64,000 nt of DNA. Origin: Magnetovibrio sp. GTDB lineage: Bacteria > Pseudomonadota > Alphaproteobacteria > Rhodospirillales > Magnetovibrionaceae. The stretch's first letter is position 1. The number at the start of each line of letters is the position of its first letter. Positions 1-8,542 of the stretch are shown here, in pieces. Location of the stretch: assembly GCA_028281525.1 (NCBI GenBank), contig JANQJR010000057.1, positions 28,218-92,217 of the forward strand, read 5' to 3'. The notes under the pieces are model-generated. The model was not told where the DNA came from. It was given only the letters and a program-made list of their open reading frames with translations, and made no database searches. A program made the translations under genes and the position numbers.

Positions 1-346
1 GATCGCACAGGAACTGGGCGTTGGCGCGAACGGACACGACCTTCTGGCCGTTGCGCACGATGCGTTCGTCCTTGAGCAGCTTGTCGATATCTTCGTCGGA
101 AAGGTGCGCGCAATGTACCGGATCGAAGCCCCTGAACGCGTCCTCGAACCCCGGCCACTTGTTTTCAATGACGTTCCAATTGAAGCCCGCCTGGAAGATG
201 CGCTTGGTGAAGTCCGCAAGCCACCGGTCATCCGAAATCTTCTTGAGTTGAGCCGCCGTCTTGATCACCGGCATCTCGGCTTCCAGCGCCTTCGCACCGC
301 CATGGCGCTTGGCCGCCCGCCCGTAAATCGCTTTGAACGTTTCCAT
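1..346 (-). CDS. DNA-3-methyladenine glycosylase I family protein, 3' part cut by window edge
   Basis: The gene starts at ATG 344-346 on the minus strand after a GGAGGG ribosome site and runs off the left edge; 115 codons are visible. The stretch reading QAGFNW...FRGFDP, then a DEDI..LL..ERIVRN block, matches the Tag family (base-excision repair; removes 3-methyladenine from DNA). Unlike E. coli Tag, the visible N-terminus has no Cys or His for the family zinc snap, and the usual glutamate before QAG is not kept. It is therefore a divergent COG2818 member whose activity should not be taken for granted. The family call is fairly secure, the substrate less so. Confidence 0.75.
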   Translation of the reverse strand, partial: METFKAIYGRAAKRHGGAKALEAEMPVIKTAAQLKKISDDRWLADFTKRIFQAGFNWNVIENKWPGFEDAFRGFDPVHCAHLSDEDIDKLLKDERIVRNGQKVVSVRANAQFLCD

Positions 347-469
347 TGATCCCTCCACTACCAACAACAGGTATATGGGAGTGGTTGCAAAGCGGTGAAA
401 CACCCCTTTTCTCCTCATAATCCGGTTCCCATATGGGTACGGGTTCCATTCGGCTAAAAAGGATTGGTC

Positions 470-904
470 ATGGTGAATATCTGTTCGATGATCGGCACCT
501 CCGCCGCCCCGGATCAAGTCATGGCGGCGTTGAACACCATAGAAGGTCTATCGAGCTGGTGGACAGTACACACGTCCGGCTCGACCGCCCCCGGTGAAGT
601 TGTTCAATTCCGCTTTCCCGACGGCGGACCTGACATGAAAGTTCTGGAAAGCTCGGAACATCGGGTGGTCTGGGAAAGCATTGGGGAACCTGACGAGTGG
701 TTGGGCACTCAATTGTTTTTTGATGTCTCACATCAAGACGGCCAAACCATCTTGATGTTCAAACATTCAGGGTGGGCCGCCGAAACACCTTTTTTCCACC
801 ACTGCTCCACCAAATGGGCGGTGTTCATGCTGAGTTTGCGAGAATATCTGGAAACCGGCAAGGGCCGCCCCTTCCCCAACGATGTACAGATTACCGTCGA
901 TTAG
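470..904 (+). CDS. SRPBCC (START/AHSA1-like) domain protein
   Basis: A 144-residue protein of the SRPBCC fold, a hydrophobic-cavity domain that binds lipids or other small ligands. The pattern LSSWWT...G.VVQFRF near residues 25-50, then VVWE and the late KWAVFML.SL..YLETG.G.PFP block, is typical of AHSA1-like proteins. ATG 470 was preferred to the in-frame TTG at 464 because an AAAAAGGA ribosome site ends six bases before it. The last four bases overlap the end of the convergent ABM gene. Ligand and role cannot be told from the sequence. Confidence 0.8.
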   Translation: MVNICSMIGTSAAPDQVMAALNTIEGLSSWWTVHTSGSTAPGEVVQFRFPDGGPDMKVLESSEHRVVWESIGEPDEWLGTQLFFDVSHQDGQTILMFKHSGWAAETPFFHHCSTKWAVFMLSLREYLETGKGRPFPNDVQITVD

Positions 905-1248
905 GCCGAATGCGCTTCCCGGGAATCGCCGGGCGCTTCGTCTCGTTCCGCCATCCCGTAATCGCGGATCACGCCGGCCACCCTTAAACGGTAATTTTGA
1001 AACACGCCGTCGCGGCCCTGGGATTGCGCGGCGCGGTGGGCTTCCAAGTTGCGCCACTGTTCGACCGCCGCTTCGTCCCGCCAAAACGACAACGACAGGA
1101 TTTTTCCGGGCTCGGTTAAACTCTCGAACCGCTCGATGGAAACGAACCCGTCGATCCCGTCCAACAACGGCCCCAGTTCGGCAGCCAAGTCCAGGTACTT
1201 CTGTTTATTGTCCGGATCGGGCCAGACTTCGAAGATTACGGCGATCAT
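901..1248 (-). CDS. antibiotic biosynthesis monooxygenase (ABM) domain protein
   Basis: A 115-residue ferredoxin-like single-domain protein. MIAVIFEVWPDPDNKQKYLDLA at the start, GFVSIERFESL in the middle, then LSFWRDEAAVEQWRNLEAHRAAQ, form the standard ABM order. Such proteins are cofactor-free oxygenases or, in many bacteria, small stress-related proteins of unknown substrate. It lies 37 bases after the FecR-domain gene on the same strand and may share its transcript. The first ATG is used. Function beyond the fold is not supported. Confidence 0.85.
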   Translation of the reverse strand: MIAVIFEVWPDPDNKQKYLDLAAELGPLLDGIDGFVSIERFESLTEPGKILSLSFWRDEAAVEQWRNLEAHRAAQSQGRDGVFQNYRLRVAGVIRDYGMAERDEAPGDSREAHSA

Positions 1249-1285
1249 GCGTCCCTCCCGATCAGTCCCTTGATTAGTCCCCAGA

Positions 1286-1903
1286 TCAATCCCAAGACAC
1301 CGTCTCCACGGCGGCGGCGCGTTGTTCCGGCGACAGTGAAAAAATCGAGCCGGGCACGCGGCCTTGCTCGATCACCACGGCGCTGCCCGGCTCCGTCAGC
1401 GTCACGGTACCACCACCGGCGTCGATGGTGATTTCGCCTTCATCCAGCAGAGCCATGAGCAGCTTTTCGGACGTTTGTTGTCCCCAAAAGTCCGTGCCCC
1501 GCACGCCGATGGTCGCCACCGGGGTGAACAGCGTGAGCCGTCCGTTCGGCACCTTGTTGACTTGGCCGGAGACCATGCGAAACACCCCTTGGGTCAAGCG
1601 CAGCGCCATATCGCCCTTGGTGCCCGGTTCGTAGACCATTTCGTCCACGGTCAACTCCGAGTGATCGCCGAGCGTCAAGGCCGAGCCGTCGATGAAAGCC
1701 ACGGACAAGCGCGAATCTTTTCCGGTGAGCAGGGTATCGAGCCATTTCACCGTACCGCGCGTTTCGAGTGCACGCTCCTCCCCGCCATGGCTGATGCGGG
1801 TGTCGCCGCGCGCGCGGTCCACCGCACCGACGGTCTCCGCCGCCAGTGCGTCCACGCTGAAAAACAACGCGCCGAAAACCAAGATGGATTTGAAGCTGGC
1901 CAT
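1286..1903 (-). CDS. FecR-domain periplasmic protein
   Basis: A 205-residue secreted protein. The open frame extends further upstream, but ATG 1901-1903 begins a clear signal peptide (MASFKSILVFGALFFSVDALAA), so this start was chosen. After it comes a FecR domain: a TVKWLDTLLTGKDSRLSVAFIDGSALTLGDHSEL block, then RLTQGVFRMVSGQVNK and TPVATIGVRGTDFWG. In the iron-citrate system FecR is a membrane sigma-regulator, but many FecR-domain proteins, like this one, lack the membrane helix and sigma partner and are simply exported. No sigma factor or TonB receptor is nearby. It is followed by the ABM gene on the same strand. Confidence 0.85.
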   Translation of the reverse strand: MASFKSILVFGALFFSVDALAAETVGAVDRARGDTRISHGGEERALETRGTVKWLDTLLTGKDSRLSVAFIDGSALTLGDHSELTVDEMVYEPGTKGDMALRLTQGVFRMVSGQVNKVPNGRLTLFTPVATIGVRGTDFWGQQTSEKLLMALLDEGEITIDAGGGTVTLTEPGSAVVIEQGRVPGSIFSLSPEQRAAAVETVSWD

Positions 1904-1942
1904 GCCTAAAGACGTAAGCGCCCCGGGCGGCGTTGTCACGAC

Positions 1943-1974
1943 AAAAAAAGGCCGCCCCGGTGGGGACGGCCCTT
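1943..1974 (-). terminator. rho-independent terminator of ndk
   Basis: Read on the minus strand, a GC stem (GGCCG-t-CCCC pairing with GGGGCGGCC, one bulged T) is followed by seven Ts. It lies about 25 bases after the ndk stop and about 40 bases before the FecR gene start, separating the two. Confidence 0.85.
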
Positions 1975-1997
1975 TCGAAATCATGCGGCGTTCAGAA

Positions 1998-2420
1998 TTA
2001 GCCGACCACTTCGATCTCCGAGAAGAAGAAGGCGGTTTCCACCGCTGCCGTTTCCGGCGCATCGGAGCCGTGCACCGAGTTGTTCTGCACGTCGATGGCG
2101 AAGTCCTTGCGGATCGTGCCTTCGTCGGCGTTGGCCGGGTTGGTCGCGCCCATCACTTCGCGGTACTTGGTGATGGCGTCTTCGCCTTCCAAGATTTGCA
2201 CCACGACGGGACCGGACACCATGAAGTCCACCAGTTCGCCAAAGAACGAACGTTCGGCGTGGACCGCATAGAAAGCTTCGGCCTGTTCACGGGTGAGGCG
2301 GATGCGCTTTTGCGCGATGATGCGCAGGCCCGCTTCTTCAATGTAAGAATTAATCTTGCCGGTCAAGTTGCGTTCGGTCGCGTCCGGCTTGATGATCGAA
2401 AGTGTACGTTCGACAGCCAT
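1998..2420 (-). CDS. ndk: nucleoside diphosphate kinase
   Basis: A 140-residue protein, the normal Ndk length. It balances the nucleotide pools by passing a phosphate from ATP to other NDPs through a phosphohistidine. The start [14 protein letters not shown], the R...FF GELV block and the catalytic NNSVHGSD motif with His117 are all present, as is the SEIE C-terminal signature. The open frame continues upstream to 2546, but ATG 2418-2420 begins the conserved N-terminus. The gene is divergent from the ABC-F gene and ends at a strong terminator, so it is probably monocistronic. Confidence 0.97.
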   Translation of the reverse strand: MAVERTLSIIKPDATERNLTGKINSYIEEAGLRIIAQKRIRLTREQAEAFYAVHAERSFFGELVDFMVSGPVVVQILEGEDAITKYREVMGATNPANADEGTIRKDFAIDVQNNSVHGSDAPETAAVETAFFFSEIEVVG

Positions 2421-2629
2421 GCTCAAGAGCCTTTTGCTGTTAATAGGAATCTCGTTACCGGCGCCGATTGGGCCGGGTCGCGGGGTTATAACCGGATCAT
2501 CATCCCCATGCAAGGGAAGGTTTTTCGGAGAGGCGAACCGTTCCAAACTGACGTTTCACGCCGGATCACAACCCGAGGGGGGCGCACCGGCGGTTCCCCG
2601 GGCGCACGGCGCGTGCTACAAGCGCGTCC

Positions 2630-4522
2630 ATGCTGCACATCAACGACCTTACATACCGTATTGGAGGACGGGTGTTGCTGGAAGCCGCCACGACCCATGT
2701 GCCCAAGGGCCACAAGGTCGGGCTGGTGGGGCGCAACGGCACCGGTAAATCCACGCTGTTCAAACTGATCGCGGGGGAACTTCACGCGGACGCGGGCAGC
2801 CTCAACGTGCGCCCCGGCGCGCGCATCGGCATGGTCGCACAGGAAGCCCCCGGCGGCCCGGACAGTCTGGTCGACACGGTTTTGGCGGCGGATCAAGAAC
2901 GCACGGCTCTGCTCGCCGAGTCTGTGACCGCCACGGACCCGCACCGCATCGCCGAGGTTCACACCCGGCTCGCCGACATCGACGCGCACGGCGCGCCCGC
3001 GCGCGCGGCCCGGATTCTGTCCGGCCTGGGCTTTGACGAAGACGCCCAGCAGCGCCCCTGTTCCGACTATTCCGGCGGCTGGCGCATGCGCGTCGCCTTG
3101 GCGGCGGTGCTGTTCGCCGAGCCGGATCTGTTGCTGTTGGACGAACCCACCAACCACCTGGATTTGGAAGCGACCCTGTGGCTGGAAGGTTATCTGGCAA
3201 GCTGGCAAGGCACGGTGCTGGTGATCTCCCACGACCGCGCATTGCTCAACACAGCCGTGGACGAAATCTTGCACCTGGAAGAGCGCAAGCTCACCCGTTA
3301 CGCAGGCAACTACGATTTTTTCGAGAAAACCCGGCGCGAACGGCTGAGCCAGCAAGCCAAACACAGATCGAAACAATTGGCCGAGCAACGGCGCATCCAA
3401 GCCTTCGTGGACCGCTTCCGCGCCAAGGCGACCAAGGCCCGCCAGGCGCAAAGCCGGCTCAAGATGCTCGAAAAGATGGAACCCATCGCCACAGTGATCG
3501 AGGACAAGACCATCGCTTTTACTTTTCCGGACCCCTCTCCGCTCTCGCCGCCGCTGGTGGCGCTGAATGACGTGGCGGTCGGATACGGAGAAGCGCCGGC
3601 GGTACTGAAGGGGCTGGATTTGCGCATCGACATGGATGACCGCATTGCGCTTCTGGGCGCCAACGGCAACGGCAAGTCGACCATGATGAAGTTGTTGGCG
3701 GGCCGCCTGAAGCCTCAGGCCGGCAAGGCGGTTAAATCCACCAAGCTGGAAGTCGGTTACTTCGCCCAACACCAGGCCGAAGAACTGCCCGCATCCGAAA
3801 CCCCTTACGAATACATGCAGGCCCTGATGGAGGACGTGATCGAAGCTAAGGTCCGCGCGCATTTGGGCCGCTTCGGTTTTGAACAACTCAAGGCCGACAC
3901 CCCTATCCAAAATCTGTCGGGCGGGGAAAAAGCGCGCCTGCTGTTCGCCAACATGAGCCGCACGGCCCCGCACATCATGCTGCTGGACGAACCCACCAAC
4001 CACTTGGACGTGGACGCCCGCGAAGCTTTGGTCGAGGCGCTCAACACCTACGACGGGGCGGTGGTCCTGGTCAGCCACGATCCTCATCTGGTGGAATTGG
4101 TGTGCGACCGGTTGTGGCTGGTGGACGACGGCGCATGCAAGGTTTTCGACGGCGATTTGGAAGATTACAAGCGCCTGTTGATCGAAACCCGGCGCACCCG
4201 CCGCGATGCCTCCCAGGCTGCCCGCGGGCGCGAATCAGGTGAAAAAAGCGATAAAAAAGCGGATCGCAAGGCCCGCGCGGACGCCCGCGCCGCAACCAGT
4301 CATTTGCGCAAAGCGGTACAAAAAGCGGAAAAACAAGTCAATCAATTGACCTTGGACAAGGTAAAAATCGAAAAAAAATTAACCGATCCAGGTATATATT
4401 CTGGGCCCAGCGAGACGCTGACACGCCTACAAATCGAACTTGGGCAAGTTGAAAAAAAGCTCAAAAACGCAGAGCACGCTTGGCTTGAAGCCGAATCCGC
4501 ATTGGAAGACGCCAACAAATAG
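2630..4522 (+). CDS. yheS: ABC-F family ATPase, YheS type
   Basis: A 630-residue soluble twin ABC ATPase. Walker A motifs are at about residues 34-42 (GRNGTGKST) and 343-351 (GANGNGKST). Signature motifs read YSGGW and LSGGEK, and each half has a LLLDEPTNHLD-type Walker B. Between them lies the ABC-F linker (RFRAKATKARQAQSRLKMLEKM), and a charged coiled coil of about 100 residues closes the protein. The length, the linker and the FDGDLEDY and AWLEAE blocks match E. coli YheS. ABC-F proteins act on stalled or early-elongating ribosomes; they have no membrane domain and do not transport. Divergent from ndk, with a 209-base shared upstream region. Confidence 0.93.
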   Translation: MLHINDLTYRIGGRVLLEAATTHVPKGHKVGLVGRNGTGKSTLFKLIAGELHADAGSLNVRPGARIGMVAQEAPGGPDSLVDTVLAADQERTALLAESVTATDPHRIAEVHTRLADIDAHGAPARAARILSGLGFDEDAQQRPCSDYSGGWRMRVALAAVLFAEPDLLLLDEPTNHLDLEATLWLEGYLASWQGTVLVISHDRALLNTAVDEILHLEERKLTRYAGNYDFFEKTRRERLSQQAKHRSKQLAEQRRIQAFVDRFRAKATKARQAQSRLKMLEKMEPIATVIEDKTIAFTFPDPSPLSPPLVALNDVAVGYGEAPAVLKGLDLRIDMDDRIALLGANGNGKSTMMKLLAGRLKPQAGKAVKSTKLEVGYFAQHQAEELPASETPYEYMQALMEDVIEAKVRAHLGRFGFEQLKADTPIQNLSGGEKARLLFANMSRTAPHIMLLDEPTNHLDVDAREALVEALNTYDGAVVLVSHDPHLVELVCDRLWLVDDGACKVFDGDLEDYKRLLIETRRTRRDASQAARGRESGEKSDKKADRKARADARAATSHLRKAVQKAEKQVNQLTLDKVKIEKKLTDPGIYSGPSETLTRLQIELGQVEKKLKNAEHAWLEAESALEDANK

Positions 4523-4701
4523 TCCATTCGTATAGCTCAAAACCAAGATCGTTACGATTTACAAACGATCAGACGCGTCATAGATTTATTATTGCGTGTA
4601 AATTAGAATCAGGTAAAACACGCAGAGATGACAATCGAATACGATTGCGGGCGCTGGTAACGCTTTTTTCACCGTCGACAGACAATATCAAGGTGAGGAG
4701 C

Positions 4702-4878
4702 GTGTACCGATTCGTAGAAGTACCGTCAGCGCATGTTGAAATGCAGCCAGCAAAGGGTTGGAGATTGATTGGTCAATCTCCATACTATGTGGAATCACTT
4801 GAACGCTCAAAGCAGCGTTCGGTTTACGCGGTCTTAAATGACCAATATGGAGGACGGCCATGGCAGAAGCATACCTAG
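4702..4878 (+). CDS. possible small protein, overlaps next gene
   Basis: A short frame from GTG 4702 gives 58 residues with a protein-like pattern: YRFVEVPSAHVEMQPAKGWRLIGQSPYYV. The aromatic start followed by KGWRLIG resembles small DUF1737/DUF4177-type proteins, though this is only a resemblance. AAGGTG stands about six bases before GTG. It overlaps the start of the downstream membrane-protein gene by 19 bases, which would allow translational coupling. The DNA here is more AT-rich than its surroundings. The rest of the gap, 4523-4701, shows no feature beyond AT-rich, promoter-like DNA. Confidence 0.4.
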   Translation: MYRFVEVPSAHVEMQPAKGWRLIGQSPYYVESLERSKQRSVYAVLNDQYGGRPWQKHT

Positions 4879-5345
4879 AGCTGCTCAAGGCCTTTAACTT
4901 TACGGAAATGCAAGCTTGGATCGCGGTTATCAGCGCGGTCCTGTTCACCTCGTGCTTTCTCGGCGGCATTTTGAGCGCGCTGTCGTTCGTCAATTCGAAC
5001 TTGGTGAAGCCCCGGCCGCTATCGGAACGGATTTCGTTTCGTCTGTTCATCCTCGCGGAAGTCGTCCTTTGGATTTTCGTCTTCTTCTATCACGTGTTCA
5101 TGATTGAAGAGATGATTCTGGCTCACATGGTCTACTGGGTCTCCGCCACCTTGATGGCGCCACTGCTTGCCATCATTGGCAGCCAGTTGATTATGGTGGT
5201 CTTCGGCGGCAAGATTCGCGCCAAGGAAGAAGCATACAGACGCCGCCAAAAAGCCATGCGTGCGCAACGCGCGCGGGAAATGGAGGGGCAGGGAGAAAAC
5301 CCTGCGGAACGCAACATGACCCGGCGCAAGGGCAAGACGGCTTAG
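4860..5345 (+). CDS. small integral membrane protein of unknown function
   Basis: A 161-residue protein with three predicted membrane helices, at about residues 18-42, 60-82 and 90-118. A basic tail rich in Arg, Lys and Ala (from IRAKEEAYRRRQKAMRAQ onwards) probably lies in the cytoplasm by the positive-inside rule. TGGAGG six bases before ATG 4860 is a good ribosome site. No known family is recognised. It ends just before a strong terminator and may form a two-gene unit with the small overlapping frame upstream. Confidence 0.75.
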   Translation: MAEAYLELLKAFNFTEMQAWIAVISAVLFTSCFLGGILSALSFVNSNLVKPRPLSERISFRLFILAEVVLWIFVFFYHVFMIEEMILAHMVYWVSATLMAPLLAIIGSQLIMVVFGGKIRAKEEAYRRRQKAMRAQRAREMEGQGENPAERNMTRRKGKTA

Positions 5346-5365
5346 TTCACGTTCCACAAAGAATC

Positions 5366-5397
5366 AAAAAGCGGTGCCTTAAGCACCGCTTTTTTTA
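5366..5397 (+). terminator. rho-independent terminator
   Basis: The arms GCGGTGC and GCACCGC are separated by a short CTTAA loop and followed by a run of Ts. Because A-rich sequence precedes the stem, it can work in both directions between this gene and the convergent holC. Confidence 0.9.
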
Positions 5398-5412
5398 TGT
5401 CCGGCGGTTCGT

Positions 5413-5865
5413 TCAAGTGTCTTTCTTTTGCCACCCGCCGTTTTCAGTTTGCTGCCAATAGGTCAGTGTGTGGCCAGCGTCCTTATATGCCTTCCAGCGT
5501 TCACGCGCTGTTTGCACGCTGTCTTCGCGGGTGCCGTCGAACAGCTCGAAACATCGTTCATACGCCCCCAAGTTGGCGCACGAGGCCCCATCGGTCAGAA
5601 ACAGAAATTGGGCCTCGGACGGGTTTTCGTCCATTTCCGTCAGCCACACAGGCTGATCGTCGGGACGGCCGTCCTTGGCGGACCCATGCGGCAACCAGGA
5701 CGCCGAATCGTAGGACCAGAGCGCGGCGTTGAGGTGCTCCACCCGCTCAGCCGAGCCCGCCATCACCACAGCGCGCTTGCCCGCCGCCAAGGTCTTCTCC
5801 AATAGCTTCGGCAAAGCCCTTTCCAGGGGTGAACGCGTCAGGTGATAAAAGGCGATTTCGGCCAC
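5413..5865 (-). CDS. holC: DNA polymerase III chi subunit
   Basis: A 150-residue protein with the HolC order: an N-terminal FYHL...PLERALPKLLEKTLAAGKRAVV block, LWSYD..SWLPHG near residue 50, then QPVWLT and FLFLTDG. Chi links the clamp-loader complex to single-stranded DNA-binding protein at the replication fork. The likely start is GTG 5863-5865, six bases after the pepA stop, so pepA and holC form an operon; this pairing is common in Proteobacteria. Confidence 0.93.
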   Translation of the reverse strand: MAEIAFYHLTRSPLERALPKLLEKTLAAGKRAVVMAGSAERVEHLNAALWSYDSASWLPHGSAKDGRPDDQPVWLTEMDENPSEAQFLFLTDGASCANLGAYERCFELFDGTREDSVQTARERWKAYKDAGHTLTYWQQTENGGWQKKDT

Positions 5866-5871
5866 GCGCGC

Positions 5872-7383
5872 TTACTTCTCGATCTTGTTCTTCACCCAGC
5901 GGTCCAACAGCCGCACACCAAACCCGGTGCCACCCTTGGGGTGAGTCGGCTTGCCGGACTTCGACCACGTTACACCCGCGATGTCCAGGTGCACCCACTT
6001 GGTATCGCCGACGAAGCGTTTCAGGAATTGCGCCGCGGTGATGCTTCCGCCCCAACGCGGGCCGATGTTCTTCATATCCGCAATGTCGGAATTGATCATC
6101 TTGTCGTATTCCGGGCCCAGCGGCAGGGACCATACCCGCTCGCCCACTTCGCGGCCCGCGGCGATCAGGTCCCACGCCAAATCGTCGTCGTTGGAGAACA
6201 TACCGGCATATACGCCCTCGCCGAGCGCGACCATAATCGCGCCGGTCAACGTCGCCAAGTCGATCATGATGCGCGGTTTGAAGCGTTCGTTGGTGTAGTG
6301 CATCGCGTCCGCCAACACCAAACGGCCTTCGGCGTCGGTATTCAGCACCTCGATGGTCTGGCCCGACATGGACGTGACAACATCACCGGGCCGCTGCGCG
6401 GTGCCGGACGGCATGTTTTCCACCAGACCGACCACACCGACCGCATTGAGCTTGGCCTTGCGGCCGGCCAGCGCCTTCATCAAACCGAGGACAACGCCCG
6501 CACCGCCCATGTCCCATTTCATGTCTTCCATGCCCCCCGACGGCTTGATGGAAATGCCGCCGGAATCGAACGTCACACCCTTGCCGATGAAGGCAACCGG
6601 CGCATCGGCCTTGGTCGCTTTCGCGCCACGCCGTTTGGGCTTACCGGTGTATTGCATCACCACAAGCTTGGGCTCGTTGGCACTTCCTTGGGCGACGCCC
6701 AACAGCGCGCCCATGCCAAGCCGTTTCATCTGCGCCTGGCCTAAGACTTCGACCTTGACGCCCAACTTGGCGAGCTTCTTGGCTTCTGCTGCCAACGTCG
6801 CCGGATACATCACATTGGCGGGCTCAGACACCAGATCGCGGGTGAAGAACACGCCGTCGGCAACTTTGTCCTCGTGCGCGAACAACGCTTGCGCTTTGGC
6901 GGATTGCTTGGCGTGAAATTTGATTTCCTTGAGTTTGTTATCCGAATGGCCCGTCTTCTTGGTCTTGTATTTGTCGAAGCTGTAGGAGCCCAGCCGCGCG
7001 CCGAGGGCCATTTCGGCGGCCATTTCATGGGGCTTGAGATCGCAGCCATCCAGCACGTCCACCAACACCTGGGCTGTAGCGGCATGAGCCTTCAGGTTCG
7101 CTTGAATGCGTGCGCCCAAAGTTTGTAAGGATAAGGCATCCACGTCTTTTGCTTTGCCAAGTCCGACGCACAACACACGCGCCAGACGCCCAACCGGGGC
7201 CAACACCGTCAGGGAATGGTTTTTCGTGCCCTTGAAACTGCTGGCCTTGATCGCGCGCATCACCGCGCCACCGGTTGCATCGTCCATGGCTTGCGCGCTG
7301 GCGGTCAGCTTGCGCCCTTCCAATACGCCGACAACAACGGCACCGGTTTTCGGAACGGCGAGATTGGCAAACGAGATCTTCAT
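5872..7383 (-). CDS. pepA: leucyl aminopeptidase (cytosol aminopeptidase)
   Basis: A 503-residue M17 metallopeptidase that removes N-terminal residues from peptides in the cytoplasm with two metal ions. The IGKGVTFDSGGISIKP block carries metal ligands, and the hallmark NTDAEGRL lies at about residues 345-352. The frame has an earlier ATG (7398), but 7383 has a GGAG ribosome site six bases upstream and starts the conserved MKISFANL. In gamma-proteobacteria PepA also binds DNA; nothing here shows this. holC follows directly. Confidence 0.96.
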   Translation of the reverse strand: MKISFANLAVPKTGAVVVGVLEGRKLTASAQAMDDATGGAVMRAIKASSFKGTKNHSLTVLAPVGRLARVLCVGLGKAKDVDALSLQTLGARIQANLKAHAATAQVLVDVLDGCDLKPHEMAAEMALGARLGSYSFDKYKTKKTGHSDNKLKEIKFHAKQSAKAQALFAHEDKVADGVFFTRDLVSEPANVMYPATLAAEAKKLAKLGVKVEVLGQAQMKRLGMGALLGVAQGSANEPKLVVMQYTGKPKRRGAKATKADAPVAFIGKGVTFDSGGISIKPSGGMEDMKWDMGGAGVVLGLMKALAGRKAKLNAVGVVGLVENMPSGTAQRPGDVVTSMSGQTIEVLNTDAEGRLVLADAMHYTNERFKPRIMIDLATLTGAIMVALGEGVYAGMFSNDDDLAWDLIAAGREVGERVWSLPLGPEYDKMINSDIADMKNIGPRWGGSITAAQFLKRFVGDTKWVHLDIAGVTWSKSGKPTHPKGGTGFGVRLLDRWVKNKIEK

Positions 7384-7452
7384 GGAAAACTCCGTCATCG
7401 AATATAGGGTGGCTTCTTCCTGAGATGGGAAGCGCGGGAAGGCTTTACAAAT

Positions 7453-7479
7453 ACTCTAACAACACGAACACTCTAACAA
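7453..7479 (-). promoter_or_regulatory. tandem direct repeat upstream of pepA
   Basis: The ten-base word ACTCTAACAA (TTGTTAGAGT on the pepA strand) occurs at 7453-7462 and 7470-7479, a 17-base period. The TTGTTA of the outer copy could serve as a -35 box with GAGTAT 17 bases later as a weak -10. A promoter or a regulator-binding site is possible; spacing and position are the only evidence. Confidence 0.35.
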
Positions 7480-7544
7480 TCCATGCGGCAAAGAAAAGGG
7501 GATTGTCTCGTGAGGCAGTGCAGATCTGTCCCGTCGGGAAAGAT

Positions 7545-8507
7545 CTAGCGGCTGTCCGCGAATGCTTCCGCATCCTCAGCGCGCGCACCCGTGGATAACC
7601 ACAGCGCCGCGCCCGGCAAACTCACCAGGGCGAGCACGATGCCGTAGAGAATGGAGATCACCAACGCACTTTCACCGCTAACGCCGACCAGCGCGAACAT
7701 CGCTACCATCGCACCTTCACGCACGCCCCACCCAGCCAGTGAGATCGGCACCGTCTGCGCCAAAAGCACGGGTGGAAACAACAGCAAGCAATCCGCGATG
7801 GAGACAGAAACCTCCAACCCTTGCGCAATGGCGAACACCACCATCGACAAGTTCGCATGCCCCGCCAGCGACAACGTCATCACCCATGCGCCACGCCAGG
7901 GATGCAACAGCACGCGTCGGGCGTCCACGGCTAAAGCGCACAATCCGGCGATCAACCGGAACCGCTGCAAAGTCTCCGGCAAGCGATCCAACACCATGAT
8001 GGTGGCGGTGCCGGCAATGGCGAGCACCAGGAAAATCCACACCGCTCGGACAAACCACGTCCCCTCTTCCAGCCCCTGCGCGGCAAACGGCGTCATCACC
8101 ACCGTCAGCACCATCAACGCCAGCACCGTGGCGACCCGGTCGAGCAGCAAGCCGTTGACCGCCGCGCCCAACGTCAACCCCGATTTGTAACCCAGATAGC
8201 CCCGCACCGCGTCCCCCCCTGCGGCGGACGGCAGAGTCTGATTGAAAAAACCGCCGATGTAGGTGATGCGGAACAGCTGGCCAATAGGTAATGTCTCGTC
8301 GATGGCGTCCAAGACCGCATACCAACGCAGCGTACCGATCACCATTTGGACAAGGCAGAGAAACGCAGCAGCAGCCAACCACGACGGATCGACCCCCAAA
8401 AGACGGGCGAACGCATCCTCGGTGCCCACCGCATCCAGCAAGAACCAGATCAGGGCCAAGGATACAACAAGTTTCAAGAAGACGCCGATCCGGCGGCGGG
8501 TGATCAT
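7545..8507 (-). CDS. UPF0104/AglD-like integral membrane protein (lysylphosphatidylglycerol synthase TM-type)
   Basis: A 320-residue membrane protein with about eight helices. The motifs FFNQTLPSAAGGDAVRGY at about 85-102 and SLAGWGVREGA near 240-251 mark the UPF0104 family, whose members resemble the flippase half of MprF. Such proteins are thought to move or modify lipids or lipid-linked sugars in the inner membrane. The frame runs upstream to a GTG at 8579, inside amrS; ATG 8505-8507 was chosen because it gives the usual MITRRR...FLKL start. It lies 35 bases after amrS on the same strand. Confidence 0.85.
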   Translation of the reverse strand: MITRRRIGVFLKLVVSLALIWFLLDAVGTEDAFARLLGVDPSWLAAAAFLCLVQMVIGTLRWYAVLDAIDETLPIGQLFRITYIGGFFNQTLPSAAGGDAVRGYLGYKSGLTLGAAVNGLLLDRVATVLALMVLTVVMTPFAAQGLEEGTWFVRAVWIFLVLAIAGTATIMVLDRLPETLQRFRLIAGLCALAVDARRVLLHPWRGAWVMTLSLAGHANLSMVVFAIAQGLEVSVSIADCLLLFPPVLLAQTVPISLAGWGVREGAMVAMFALVGVSGESALVISILYGIVLALVSLPGAALWLSTGARAEDAEAFADSR

Positions 8508-8542
8508 CGTTCGTTTGTCTCTGTATACCACCCCATACGCAC

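Noticed and set aside
2486..4087. 533-residue open frame on the minus strand
   Set aside because: It is the antisense shadow of the ABC-F gene; its protein is low-complexity (His, Gln and Arg runs) and lacks any motif.
4645..4701. Longer TTG start for the small frame before the membrane protein
   Set aside because: There is no ribosome site for it; GTG 4702 has a better-placed AAGGTG.
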